64,000 nt of DNA from Aliamphritea spongicola (GCA_024347235.1 AP025283.1:1860001-1924000), one strand, 5' to 3'. Counted from the stretch's first letter, positions 20,697-31,127 are shown. Made by a program: numbers and translations. Notes: generated by a model not told the origin, from the sequence alone.

Positions 20697-23285
20697 ATGA
20701 ATACTGCAAACCGTAAACCCCTTCCGGGGACGCAGCTGGATTACTTTGATACGCGTGCTGCGATCGAAGCCATTCAGCCAGGCGCTTATGCCAGCCTTCC
20801 TTATACCTCCCGTGTGTTAGCGGAACAGCTGGTACGCCGCTGTGATCCGGCGGTGCTGACCGACTCTCTGAAACAGATTATTGAGCGTAAGCGGGATCTG
20901 GATTTTCCATGGTATCCGGCCCGGGTTGTATGTCATGACATTCTGGGTCAGACCGCGCTGGTGGATCTGGCGGGCCTGCGGGATGCGATTGCAGATCAGG
21001 GCGGTGACCCGGCGAAGGTTAACCCGGTGGTACCTACCCAGTTAATCGTCGATCACTCGCTGGCGGTTGAACACGGTGGTTTTGATCCTGAAGCGTTTGA
21101 GAAAAACCGCGCCATTGAAGACCGTCGTAATGAAGACCGTTTCCATTTTATTGAGTGGACTAAAACTGCATTTGAAAATGTAGATGTGATTCCGGCCGGT
21201 AACGGCATCATGCACCAGATTAACCTGGAGAAAATGTCACCAGTGATTCAGGCCCGTGATGGCATTGCCTTCCCGGATACCTGTGTCGGGACCGACAGCC
21301 ATACCCCACACGTCGATGCACTGGGTGTCATCGCCATCGGTGTAGGTGGTCTGGAAGCAGAAAACGTGATGCTTGGCCGTGCGTCTATGATGCGTCTGCC
21401 GGATATTATCGGTGTAGAGCTGACCGGTAAACGTCAGCCGGGCATTACTGCCACCGATATCGTACTGGCACTGACTGAGTTCCTGCGTAAAGAGCGGGTA
21501 GTCTCGGCTTACCTTGAGTTCTTTGGTGAAGGTGCCCGGGATCTGACCATCGGTGACCGTGCGACCATTGCCAATATGACGCCTGAGTTCGGTGCCTCTG
21601 CCGGTATGTTCTATATCGATGAGCAGACCATTGATTATCTGAAACTGACCGGCCGCGAACCGGAGCAGGTAGCGCTGGTTGAGAATTACGCGAAAACCAC
21701 CGGCCTGTGGGCGGATGATCTGGTTGCTGCTGAATACGAACGGGTACTGACCTTTGATCTCTCTTCGGTATGCCGCAACATGGCCGGTCCGTCTAACCCA
21801 CACCGCCGTCTGCCTACGTCCGAACTTGCTGAACGGGGCGTTGCTGGCAGCTGGGAAGAAAAGCCTGGTGAAATGCCGGACGGTGCAGTCATCATCGCAG
21901 CGATTACCAGCTGTACCAATACCAGTAACCCGCGCAACGTAGTGGCTGCCGGTTTGGTGGCCCGCAAGGCCAATGAATTAGGTCTGCTGCGTAAGCCCTG
22001 GGTGAAATCTTCTTTTGCGCCGGGCTCTAAAGTTGCCCGTCTGTATCTTGAAGAAGCTGGTCTGTTATCTGAGCTGGAAGCCCTTGGTTTCGGCATTGTC
22101 GCCTATGCCTGCACCACCTGTAACGGCATGAGCGGTGCGCTTGATCCGGCAATTCAGCAGGAAGTGATTGACCGCGACCTGTATGCCACAGCGGTGCTGT
22201 CCGGTAACCGTAACTTTGATGGCCGGATTCACCCGTATGCCAAACAGGCATTCCTGGCATCCCCACCACTGGTGGTGGCTTACGCCATCGCCGGTACAGT
22301 ACGCTTTGATATCGAAAAAGATGTACTGGGGACAGATAAGAACGGTAACCCGGTTACCCTGAAAGATATCTGGCCAAGTGACGAAGAGATTGATGCGATT
22401 GTCGCTTCCAGTGTGAAGCCGGAGCAGTTCAAGCAGGTATACATTCCAATGTTTGATCTGGGTAAGGCGGAGCAGGCAGAAAGCCCGTTGTATGACTGGC
22501 GTCCGCAGAGCACATACATCCGCCGTCCGCCGTACTGGGAAGGTGCCCTGGCCGGGGCCCGTGGCCTTAAGGGTATGCGTCCGCTGGCGGTACTGGGGGA
22601 TAACATTACGACGGACCATCTGTCGCCTTCCAACGCGATTCTGGCCAGCAGCGCGGCCGGTGAGTATCTGGCGCACATGGGGCTGCCGGAAGAAGACTTT
22701 AACTCCTACGCAACCCACCGTGGTGATCACCTGACGGCGCAGCGGGCAACATTTGCTAACCCTAAGCTGCTCAATGAGATGTGCCGGGATGATGCCGGTG
22801 AGATTATTCAGGGTTCTTTGGCACGGGTTGAGCCGGAAGGGCAGCAGACCCGTATGTGGGAAGCCATCGAAACCTACATGGAGCGCAGCCAGCCGCTGAT
22901 CATTGTGGCCGGCGCGGATTATGGTCAGGGGTCATCCCGTGACTGGGCGGCGAAGGGTGTTCGTCTGGCCGGTGTTGAAGCCATTGTTGCGGAAGGTTTC
23001 GAGCGTATTCACCGTACTAACCTGGTGGGTATGGGGGTTCTGCCGCTGGAGTTTAAGGCTGGTGAAACCCGCGAGACCTATGGCATTGACGGTACCGAGA
23101 CATTTGATGTGCTGGGTGAGCGTAAGCCGCGTGCCGAGCTGACTCTGCTGATTCACCGTGCCAATGGTGAGACCGTTGAAGTGCCAGTCACCTGCCGTCT
23201 GGATACCGCAGAAGAGGTATCGGTCTATGAAGCTGGCGGTGTGCTGCAGCGCTTTGCCAAGGACTTCCTTGAAGGTAACGCGTAA
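20697..23285 (+). CDS. acnD: Fe/S-dependent 2-methylcitrate dehydratase AcnD
   Basis: Intact, about 862 residues. An aconitase-superfamily enzyme that dehydrates 2-methylcitrate, working with PrpF in place of PrpD. ATG at 20697 (MNTANRKPLPGTQLDYFDTR) matches homologues; an in-frame GTG at 20652 is less likely. The three 4Fe-4S Cys are in TSCTNTSNP and ACTTCNGMSG. GTDSHTPHVDALG and DYGQGSSRDWAAKG are aconitase signatures. At 2.6 kb without a frameshift it is the longest clean gene in the window. Confidence 0.96.
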   Translation: MNTANRKPLPGTQLDYFDTRAAIEAIQPGAYASLPYTSRVLAEQLVRRCDPAVLTDSLKQIIERKRDLDFPWYPARVVCHDILGQTALVDLAGLRDAIADQGGDPAKVNPVVPTQLIVDHSLAVEHGGFDPEAFEKNRAIEDRRNEDRFHFIEWTKTAFENVDVIPAGNGIMHQINLEKMSPVIQARDGIAFPDTCVGTDSHTPHVDALGVIAIGVGGLEAENVMLGRASMMRLPDIIGVELTGKRQPGITATDIVLALTEFLRKERVVSAYLEFFGEGARDLTIGDRATIANMTPEFGASAGMFYIDEQTIDYLKLTGREPEQVALVENYAKTTGLWADDLVAAEYERVLTFDLSSVCRNMAGPSNPHRRLPTSELAERGVAGSWEEKPGEMPDGAVIIAAITSCTNTSNPRNVVAAGLVARKANELGLLRKPWVKSSFAPGSKVARLYLEEAGLLSELEALGFGIVAYACTTCNGMSGALDPAIQQEVIDRDLYATAVLSGNRNFDGRIHPYAKQAFLASPPLVVAYAIAGTVRFDIEKDVLGTDKNGNPVTLKDIWPSDEEIDAIVASSVKPEQFKQVYIPMFDLGKAEQAESPLYDWRPQSTYIRRPPYWEGALAGARGLKGMRPLAVLGDNITTDHLSPSNAILASSAAGEYLAHMGLPEEDFNSYATHRGDHLTAQRATFANPKLLNEMCRDDAGEIIQGSLARVEPEGQQTRMWEAIETYMERSQPLIIVAGADYGQGSSRDWAAKGVRLAGVEAIVAEGFERIHRTNLVGMGVLPLEFKAGETRETYGIDGTETFDVLGERKPRAELTLLIHRANGETVEVPVTCRLDTAEEVSVYEAGGVLQRFAKDFLEGNA

Positions 23286-23354
23286 CGCGTAACAGCTAAT
23301 GTAAACGGCCCGCTGCGGTTTAACCGTGGCGGGCATTCAATCAGGAATTGAATT

Positions 23355-24531
23355 ATGGCGCATGTTCCTCAGATCAGAATACCGGCAACCTATATCCGTG
23401 GTGGTACCAGTAAAGGGGTGTTTTTCAGCCTTGAAGAATTGCCGGAAGTGGCTCAGGTACCGGGGCCTGCACGGGATGCGTTGCTCCAGCGGGTGATCGG
23501 CAGCCCGGATCCTTACGGAAAGCAAACCGACGGTATGGGCGGTGCAACCTCCAGTACCAGTAAAACGGTCATCCTGGCGAAGAGCAACCAGCCGAATCAT
23601 GATGTGGATTACCTGTTTGGTCAGGTGGCCATTGATAAGCCTTTCGTGGACTGGAGCGGTAACTGCGGCAACCTGTCGGCGGCGGTAGGGGCGTTTGCCA
23701 TCAGCAAAGGGCTGGTGGATGCTTCGCGGGTGCCGGAGAATGGTGTTGCTGTCGTCAGAATCTGGCAGGCGAATATTCAGAAAACCATTATTGCCCATGT
23801 ACCTATGACCGCCGGTGAGGTACAGGAAACCGGTGATTTTGAGCTCGATGGTGTGACCTTTCCTGCGGCAGAAGTACAGGTGGAATTTATGTCCCCGGCG
23901 GACGGTGAAGGGGCAATGTTCCCTACCGGAAATCTGGTGGACGAACTGGTTGTGCCGGGTGTCGGTAACTTGTCCGCCACCATGATCAATGCAGGTATTC
24001 CTACTATTTTCGTCAATGCAGAAGAGATTGGTTATACCGGCTCGGAACTTCAGGATGACATCAATAACGATGAAGCTGCACTGGCGAAGTTTGAGGCCAT
24101 TCGTGCTCACGGCGCAGTACGCATGGGGCTGATCAGTGATATCAGTGAGGCGGCGGGCCGTCAGCATACCCCTAAGGTGGCTTTTGTGGCCCCCGTCTGA
24201 TTACGTTTCTTCCAGCGGTAAATCGATTACTGCAGGGGAGATTGACCTCCAGGTGCGGGCGCTGTCGATGGGTAAGTTACACCATGCCATGATGGGCACG
24301 GCTGCGGTGGCAATCGGCACGGCCGCGGCGATTCCCGGTACACTGGTGAATCTTGCTGCCGGCGGCGGTGAGCGCAGTGCGGTCCGCTTTGGACATCCTT
24401 CCGGAACCTTGCGGGTTGGTGCAGAAGCTGCCTGTGAAAACGGCGAGTGGACTGCGACCAAGGCGGTAATGAGCCGCAGTGCACGGCTGCTAATGGAAGG
24501 CTGGGTAAGGGTTCCCGGTGACTGTTTCTGA
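23355..24531 (+). CDS. prpF: PrpF, 2-methylaconitate isomerase (frameshifted)
   Basis: Partner of AcnD that isomerises the trans product of the dehydratase to cis-2-methylaconitate. N-terminus IRIPATYIRGGTSKGVFF is the PrpF signature, with DGMGGATSSTSKT and DWSGNCGNLSAAVGAF (conserved active-site Cys). Two C residues are missing near 24191-24196 (C7 read as C5; repair: FVAPPSDYVSSSGK). The C-terminus has HHAMMGTAAVAIGTAAAIPG. About 393 residues. Last gene of the operon; no prpD follows. Confidence 0.95.
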
Positions 24532-24557
24532 TATGAACTGTTTAGTTACCTGATAAT

Positions 24558-24582
24558 AAAGGACTCATGTGAGTCCTTTTTG
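24558..24582. terminator. Terminator between prpF and metA
   Basis: Stem AAAGGACTCA / TGAGTCCTTT (24558-24567 and 24570-24579) followed by T residues; it also has A residues on the left, so it can act on both convergent units. Confidence 0.85.
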
Positions 24583-24600
24583 TGTCTTTGCTGATGTCTT

Positions 24601-25682
24601 TTACTTGCCGGAATAGAGCCCCAACGGATCGTTCGGGTCCAGTTGGTCTTCGAACTGCTTGGTGCGGTCGACGTTGGTGGTCTGGTAAACCTGACCCAGC
24701 CAGCGGTTGGTAAAGGCGTTAGCCGTATCTTGCCAGCTGTTGTGTACCAGTGGTGTGACATGCTTTTCCGGGAATTCCGGCAGTTCAGTACCATTGGTCA
24801 TCGCGTTGGTCAGGCGCAGCTGGTACTCCTCCAGAATCGCCTGGGACTGCAGCGACAGGTAGTTCGACGGGAATGGCGGATAGTCGCCACGGTCACCGCT
24901 GACATAACGCATGACTTCACGTTTATATTCTTTCAGCAGGCTGATGGTGTCATATTCCGGGTGCCCCTGCAGGAAGATAATCCGGAAACCGTCTTCACTG
25001 ACGGCCAGATGCGGGCCGGCTTCTTCCGATTCCACCAGTACCTTCAGACCGGCTTTACGCATCGCATCACTGGACACTTCATTGTGTCGCGAGTGACAGG
25101 CATCAAACCGGCTGTTCATGCCGTGTACCAGCGGGTGAGTAGGGTCGCTGACCGTATGGTTGAACAGGCCCCAACATTTTTCAGGCAGCGGCTGGCGGTC
25201 GATGTCGTACTTTATTTTCAGCAGTGCATGGGATGCCAGGCACGAACAAAAATAGAAGTGACGTTGTCGTACGCCCAGTCGACTACTTCTTTCAGCGGTT
25301 CCCAGAAGTCTTCGTCCTGAATGTTTTTATTGGCTACGTTTGCACCGGTAATGACCAGCGCGTCCAGGCCTTCCAGTTTCAGCTGTTCAAAGTCGTCGTA
25401 GTAATCCGCCACGTATTGCTGGATTTCCGGACTGCGCTTTTCCACGTTGATCGTAAATGGGTGGAAAATAAACTGGGCGATCTGGTTACTGCTGGCGATA
25501 AGACGCAGGAACTGCCGCTCGGTTGCGGTGAAAGCCGCATCCGGCATCATGTTAAGGAAGCCGATATGCAGTTCACGAATATCCTGAGTGGTGGCGCGTT
25601 CATGGGTGAGAATCGCGAAACCTTCAGCTGCTAATTTTGAATAGCTGGGTAAGACCCGGCTTGAAGGGGTAATAATCGGCAT
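24601..25682 (-). CDS. metA: MetA-family homoserine O-acyltransferase (frameshifted)
   Basis: Activates homoserine by acylation at the start of methionine synthesis. Family signs: IRELHIGFLNMMPDAAF, TATERQFLRLI, VITGANVANKNIQ, and FLQGHPEYDTISL with the catalytic His/Glu. One T is lost near 25246-25252; repair yields SIFCSCLASHALLKIKY with the expected nucleophile Cys. About 361 residues, longer than the 310 of E. coli MetA. At the position that separates succinyl- (Gly) from acetyl- (Glu) enzymes, the aligned residue appears to be Ala, so the acyl donor is uncertain. It starts 9 bases after the ATPase stop. Confidence 0.87.
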
Positions 25683-25691
25683 AATAAATTC

Positions 25692-26528
25692 CTAGCGGCG
25701 GGCGCTGGCAGTAATAATATCAATAAAGTCTGCTTCAGATTTGCAGGTGGCCAGTTCGCTTGCCTGAACAGTATAACCATAGTTATCTGCAATGTGCTGG
25801 TAGCGCGGCAAACGGGAGTGGAACAGGTTCGGGAAAACCCAGCGGATAAAGTCGTCCGGTTCCATCATGGCCAGGTAGTCAAGATTCCGCTCTTCCTGAT
25901 ACTTCGCCAGCTGTTCCAGAATGAAGGCCTGACGGTAGTACAGGGGCTTCGGGCTTTTCTGCGCCCGCTCGATCAGCTTGATCTCATCTTCCGGAGAGGT
26001 CTTGATGTACAGAATCAGCGTGTTCTTCGCCAGTACTTCAAATACTCCCGGTTCATCAATTTCACACAGGCTGCCGGTGGAATCATTGATAAAGTGGTTG
26101 TGGCCTTCTGCATGGGCTTTTTCAATGAATTTCGGTACGTCGTAGGCGGATGCGATTTCTGCTTCCAGGTAGAGTTTCTGGCGACGTAAAAACTCTGGCA
26201 GAGCCAGGCCCTCTTTCTCCGGGTTACCCAGCTTGCCCAGAAATGCAGATACCGAACTCAGGTTATTGATGGTGACGTTGTTACTGATACTGATTGAGTC
26301 ATTTTCAAGCAGTTCACGCAGAAACGGCACGGTCATGGCCTTGTCGCGCAGGTTGGCTTCTATATCGCTGTTCAGGTACTTGTGGCCAATCCGGTAGTCT
26401 GCTGAAAAGTGGTACCAGTTTTTCTCTTCCAGAATGTTGGATATGTAGGTTTTACCTACTCCGGACATCCCCATCAGGGTAACTGCTTTATTCGGGCTGG
26501 CGAGAAATTCGTCAATGTTCATACGCAT
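25692..26528 (-). CDS. P-loop ATPase/kinase-like protein
   Basis: Intact, 278 residues. Walker A is LMGMSGVGKTYIS (about residues 18-30), as in small-molecule kinases of the shikimate-kinase type. Downstream are HFSADYRIGHKYL and HNHFINDSTGSLCEID; the latter may serve as the Walker B/sensor region. The C-terminal half is largely helical. I do not recognise a characterised homologue. It lies directly upstream of metA with a 9-base gap and shares the ribosome-site region, so the two are probably one transcript. Substrate and function are unknown. Confidence 0.75.
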   Translation of the reverse strand: MRMNIDEFLASPNKAVTLMGMSGVGKTYISNILEEKNWYHFSADYRIGHKYLNSDIEANLRDKAMTVPFLRELLENDSISISNNVTINNLSSVSAFLGKLGNPEKEGLALPEFLRRQKLYLEAEIASAYDVPKFIEKAHAEGHNHFINDSTGSLCEIDEPGVFEVLAKNTLILYIKTSPEDEIKLIERAQKSPKPLYYRQAFILEQLAKYQEERNLDYLAMMEPDDFIRWVFPNLFHSRLPRYQHIADNYGYTVQASELATCKSEADFIDIITASARR

Positions 26529-26722
26529 AAAGATCGTGCTCGGTTGATAGGGTTGACGGTGAACCGGAAGTGACAGATAACGCAGTAAACAGTGGTGTTA
26601 AGTATCTGACGGACCGGCAAATACTATACCAAAGCGAGGATCTGAAAAGGGGTGAATGCGACCTGCTGACCGGATTAAATAAGGGCAACAGGTGTATCTG
26701 TACGGTAACCGCTGGAGAGATG

Positions 26723-27220
26723 TCAGCTGGCCTGTAACTTAAGCGCCAGCTTATTAAAGGCAAGCTTTCCTTTCTGGATACTGTCCACTGCACGGCCATG
26801 GTAGCGTTCGTCGTTATCGTTCATGGCTTTTTCAGATCCAGGCCAATCTTAAGAACGTTCTCGAACAGGGTGAAAAGTGGCAGCAGCCGTTTACGGGCCA
26901 GATACGGTTTGTTCTGGTGGAGTACAGCGGCGTAATGGTTTTTCAGATCAATGTAGGCCGGCGTCCAGGTCAGGTTACGGTAAGCGACATAACCGTCCGG
27001 GTCATTTTTGATTTGTGTTCATCGTAAGCGTTTTCAATGTCATTGAGGCTGCGTTCGTAATCCTCTTTAAACACGCTGACAAATTCTTTGATATTCAGAT
27101 CAGATAGCTGGGGATCGGACGCACAACTTTTGCTTCCGGTTCTTCATTACTACAACCGTGTAACAGCAGAACCAGACATGTCATGAAGATGCCTGCGAGA
27201 AGGCGATACGGCTGAAGCAT
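26723..27220 (-). CDS. Predicted small lipoprotein (three frameshifts)
   Basis: Reading from 27220: MLQPYRLLAGIFMTCLVLLLHGC, a lipoprotein signal with lipobox LHGC (Cys at residue 23). After three single-base repairs near 27111-27114 (C run), 27003-27007 (A run) and 26827-26831 (A run), a 166-residue mature protein continues through LSDLNIKEFVSVFKEDYERS, WTPAYIDLKNHYAAVLHQ and LPLFTLFENVLKIGLD to KLALKLQAS. Three independent repairs all restoring amphipathic helix support a real gene. No family recognised. Probably membrane-anchored in the periplasm. Confidence 0.6.
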
Positions 27221-27274
27221 AATTGGTTTTCCTTGTACCCCGTGATATACCCATTTTTATCGAGTGGTAAAGAA

Positions 27275-27373
27275 ATGAAAAGCAGCAGATTGCCCAAACT
27301 GAGTTTTGCCGGCAGTGAACGGTATGATCTGTTGATTCAGCGCAGGGTTGACCGGGGACTGCTTTATGTGTGA
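27275..27373 (+). CDS. Possible 32-residue small ORF
   Basis: MKSSRLPKLSFAGSERYDLL onward, ending 12 bases before the sterol-desaturase start. It lies in a 165-base gap, has a weak ribosome site (GGTAAAG), and ends in RRVDRGLLYV. Nothing recognisable. It may be a small basic protein, a leader, or chance. Confidence 0.2.
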   Translation: MKSSRLPKLSFAGSERYDLLIQRRVDRGLLYV

Positions 27374-27385
27374 AACAGGTGTGGA

Positions 27386-28194
27386 ATGATGGACTGGCTG
27401 AGTGCTGAGCCTCTGTTGCGTATCGCTTTCCCCGGATTGTTATTCATTCTGATGGGGTTCTGGGAGTGCTTTCACCCTGCCAGAAAGCTTACTTTTAGCC
27501 GACGCTACCGCTGGAGTCATAATCTACTCCTGGTTACCCTGAATACGCTGCTGGTCCGGTTGTTAATGCCGGTGCTTCCGGTGACTGCTGCGCTGTATGC
27601 TGCCCAGGAACAAAGCGGTGTGTTTCATGTGCTGGGTCTGTCTTACATTGTCAGTTTGATTGCCGGGTTGGTTTTGCTGGACCTGACCCTGTATTTACAG
27701 CACCGTATTTTTCACCGGGTGCCTGTGTTGTGGCGTTTGCACCGGATGCATCATGCGGATCAGGATGTGGATGTCAGCACCGGGTTACGCTTTCATCCGC
27801 TTGAAATTGTGCTGTCTGTATTGATTAAGGTGCTGGTGGTCTGGTTGCTGGGCGTGCCGGCCGAAGCTGTTATTGCTTTTGAGGTGCTGCTCAGCACCAT
27901 GGCGGTTTTTAATCATGCCAATGTGACATTGCCCCAGCCGTTTGAACGATGGCTTCGCTGGTTGGTGGTGACGCCGGACATGCACCGGATACATCATTCT
28001 GCTGACCTGCGTGAAACCCATACAAATTTTGGCTTTAATCTGTCCTGCTGGGACCGCTGGCTGGGGAGTTATTGCAATGATGCCCATTCACCGTTGCGGA
28101 TCGGTGTGAACGGACTGACAGAATCCGGGAACAGCGCATTGACAGGCTGCTTACCCAGCCGTTCAGGAATGTATCGCAAAGCAGTGATCAGTGA
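27386..28194 (+). CDS. Sterol desaturase/fatty acid hydroxylase superfamily membrane protein (C-terminal frameshift)
   Basis: Diiron membrane oxygenase-like protein. Several hydrophobic segments (about residues 10-30, 45-70, 80-105, 145-170) surround the His clusters LQHRIFH, LHRMHHAD, FNHANV and HRIHHSAD, the metal ligands of the superfamily. One base is missing near 28120-28124; repair extends the end to REQRIDRLLTQPFR and a stop at 28194. About 270 residues. The real substrate (sterol, carotenoid, fatty acid) cannot be deduced. It converges on phaC with a few bases of overlap. Confidence 0.82.
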
Positions 28195-29254
28195 TCGCGG
28201 TCGGTCAGCCACTGGCTGATGGCCGGTGCCAGGGTTTTCCGTGACTTCTGTGAGACAAACACACCGATGTGGCCGGACTTTATTTCCAGTTCCCGGTAGT
28301 CGCTGCTGGCAGTCAGGTCTTTCAGTGCTTTTGATGCAGCCGGCGGGACCAGGTGATCATAGCTGCCGTATACATTGAGAATGGGTTGCTGAATTTGTTG
28401 CAGGTTTACCTGTCGGTCACCGACCCGGACTGAGTCCTGTATAAAGCCGTTACCTTTGAAAAACTGAGTCACAAACTCCCGAAACATTTCACCGGCCTGA
28501 TCCGGGCTGTCATTAATCCATTTTTCCATTCTGAGAAAACCGGCGGCCTGTTCTTCAGTGGCGCACTGAGCGGGCATATTGAGGTATTTCTGCAGGCTGA
28601 GGCGCATGGGCATCAGGGCGGCGTAAGCGTCATTGAGCATCTGCCCGGGAATGTTGCCCAGAGTATCTACCATCAGATCTACGTCGGTTTGCTGAATCAG
28701 GTGGCTGAGCATGTTTCCCGGGGTGTGGAAGTCCACCGGGGTGACCATCGTGATAAGGTTTTTGATATTGTCCGGCTGCAGGGCGGTATAGCTCAGGCTC
28801 AGGCAACCACCCTGGCAGATGCCCAGCAGGTTTATCCGGGGCTGGCCGCTGTGCTGTTTAACCTGTTCAACGCAGTTATGCAGATAGCCGTTTATATAGT
28901 CATCCATATCCAGAAAACAGTCGGCCGCATCCGGGTAACCCCAGTCGATCAGATAAACCGGAATACCACTGGCAGTCAGCCGGGCAATGAAAGAGCGCTG
29001 TTCATCCAGATCCAGCATATAGGGCCGGTTGACCAGTGCATAGCAAATCAGAAGTGGTGTCTGGCAACTGTCTGCCACCTGCGAACGGTATTTATACAGG
29101 CGGAGTTTATCTTCCTTATATATACAGTCTTTTGGGGTAGGGCCTACTTCACAGTCTGTCAGTGATTGCAGGGTACGGTAGCTGTCCGCCAGTTGCTGGT
29201 TAAACTGGCTGATTTCAGCGGCTATCTGCCGGAGCGTAAAGGTTTATCGCTCAT
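28188..29254 (-). CDS. phaC: Class III poly(3-hydroxyalkanoate) synthase subunit PhaC (frameshifted start)
   Basis: Catalytic subunit polymerising 3-hydroxyacyl-CoA into PHA granules. The lipase-like box GICQGG holds the nucleophile Cys; PVYLIDWGYPD, YGSYDHLVPP and SGHIGVFVS carry the Asp and His of the triad. Start at 29254 (MSDKPLR) overlaps phaE by 11 bases; one base lost near 29230-29236 breaks it (repair: LRQIAAEISQFNQQ). About 356 residues, exactly class III size, and phaE upstream confirms the class. Confidence 0.92.
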
Positions 29255-30196
29255 GATCGCCTCCGGAAGTCTGCTCCCCTGAGGTGTTCTTCAGCTGTGA
29301 TTCTAACTGGCTGAGCCGTTGCTCCAGTTTTGCGATTGTCTGTGCCTGAGTTTTCACCTGTTTACGTAACAGATGTTGTTGCTTAAGGCTTTGCCGGTAA
29401 TCCTGCTGGCTGACAAATCCTGACTGTAATGGCAGCGCCTTGTCTGGCTGGCAAAGTGATTGCTGCAGATTAATCAGTTTTAACAGGTTGTTATTAAAAG
29501 CCGCGTGTGTGCTTTGGTATTCAGATGTGAAAACCTGTTGGGAGTATGCCTGTTCGTAACAGTCAGTCCATTGATCCAGTAGCTGCTTTAGGCTTTCCGG
29601 TGGCTGGCTCTGCAGTTGTTCGCGGAGGCTTTCGGTGGTGCTTTCCAGAATGGCCTGATGTTGCGTATTCAGACTGGTAAAGGCATCCCGGCAGGACTTG
29701 CAGTGTTCTTGGAATGTTTTCAGCTGGTCTTTGTGGGTCTGGCTGATCAGGTTGTCGGGCAGGCTGGCTGCCTGTTCGCTAAGCTGCCGGAAATAATCGT
29801 CCAGTGCCTGTTGCCATGCCTGCAGTGATTGCTGGCTTTGGGGTTTCAGCAGGCTGCTCAGTTGCCAGTTTTTGCAAACAGGCTGCCGGCTTTATCTTCC
29901 AGTAATGTCTGTAAACCGTTAATCAGCGTCTGTAACGAAGCGTTGCTGTTGTCTGCGCTGGCCTGACGGGTTGCGAAGTTTCTGTAGAGGTCTGCAAATT
30001 CGGCAGCCAGTTGCTGATTCTGGCTGAGCAGTTGTGTGAGGTTGTCGTTTTGCGCTTCAGCTCTGAAAGGATTAGCCTGCATAAACGTCTGCCAGTCTGA
30101 AACCGGAGGAGCAGGCTGGCCTGCCTGCAATGCTTCCCAGAACGCCTGTTGCTGTTCCAGCCAGAGGTCGGTGGGCGTTTGGCCTGGTTTGGTCAT
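29244..30196 (-). CDS. phaE: Class III PHA synthase subunit PhaE (frameshifted)
   Basis: Non-catalytic partner required by class III PhaC. N-terminus MTKPGQTPTDLWLEQQQAFW with DWQTFMQANPF. One A lost near 29872-29876; repair continues SLFAKNWQLSSLLKPQSQ. The rest is Gln-rich alpha helix, including CRDAFTSLNTQHQAIL and a C-terminal coiled coil (KTQAQTIAKLEQRLSQLESQ). About 318 residues. The stop overlaps the phaC start, so they are translationally coupled. PhaE proteins diverge strongly, so the call rests partly on context. Confidence 0.85.
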
Positions 30197-30252
30197 TACA
30201 GGGCTTCCTTTTAAGCACGGATGATTGTTTAGCTTAACGAATTCAGCGGGGC

Positions 30253-31127
30253 TTAGGTACCGCTGTTCGCTTCCAGCATTTCAATGAAACGCTGGGCGGC
30301 TTTGCTCAGGGTGCGTTCTTTATGACTTATATATCCCAGCTGGCGGCTGACCGGCGGTGCATCAACGTTCAGAACGCTGAGGTCTTTATTGATCATGGTG
30401 TCCGGGAGCAGGCTCCAGCCAAGACCGATGGTGACCATCATACGGATGGTGTCCAGATAGTTGGTGGACATAGCTGTTTTCAACCTCAGTTCCGGATGGC
30501 TGAACTGCTGGGCGGCAATTTGCCGGGTGAAGGTCGCTGAGCCGGACAGAATCGCATTATAGGCGGTCAGTTCTTCCAGGCTGACGCTGGACTTGCCGGC
30601 CAGAGGGTGGTCCGGGCTGACCACATAGCGTAGCGGGTCATCCCAGACTTTTTGTGCATGGATCTGCTTATGGGGCTGGGGGATAATGTAATAAGGGCCA
30701 GTTCAAGGTCGCCTTTCAGTACGCCTTCGTAGGCGATTTCTGAAGCATCAAAGCGCAGGTCCAGATCCACTTCCGGGCATTCTTTGGTGAAACGGCGCAG
30801 TACCGGGGGCAGTCTGTGCAGGCTGATATGGTGGCTGGCGGCCATCGACAGGTTACCGCTGACCTGACCCTGCAGGTCGTGCAGCGAGCGTTTGGCATCC
30901 TGCAGCTGGCGCAATATCTGCCGGGCCTGGGGCAGCAAAGTGTTGCCAGCTTCTGTGAGGCTGACTTTGCGGCCGATCCGGTCGAACAGTTTGCTGTCCA
31001 GTTGCTCTTCCAGCAGGGCGATGCGTTTGCTGATCGCTGACTGGGTCAGAAAAAGCTGTTCAGCCGCCAGAGAAAATGATTCGTTGTCGGCGACGGTGAC
31101 AAAGGCTTGCAGGCTGTTACTGTCCAT
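30253..31127 (-). CDS. LysR-family regulator divergent from leuC (frameshifted)
   Basis: N-terminal winged helix: MDSNSLQAFVTVADNESFSL, then LFLTQSAISKRIALLEEQLD. One base is lost near 30686-30692 in the effector domain, after LELALITLSP; the end (AAQQFSHPELRLKTAMSTNY onward) is in the new frame. About 292 residues. A LysR gene in this place beside leuCDB is common in Pseudomonas and relatives, so a role in controlling leucine genes or itself is likely, but the effector is unknown. Confidence 0.85.
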
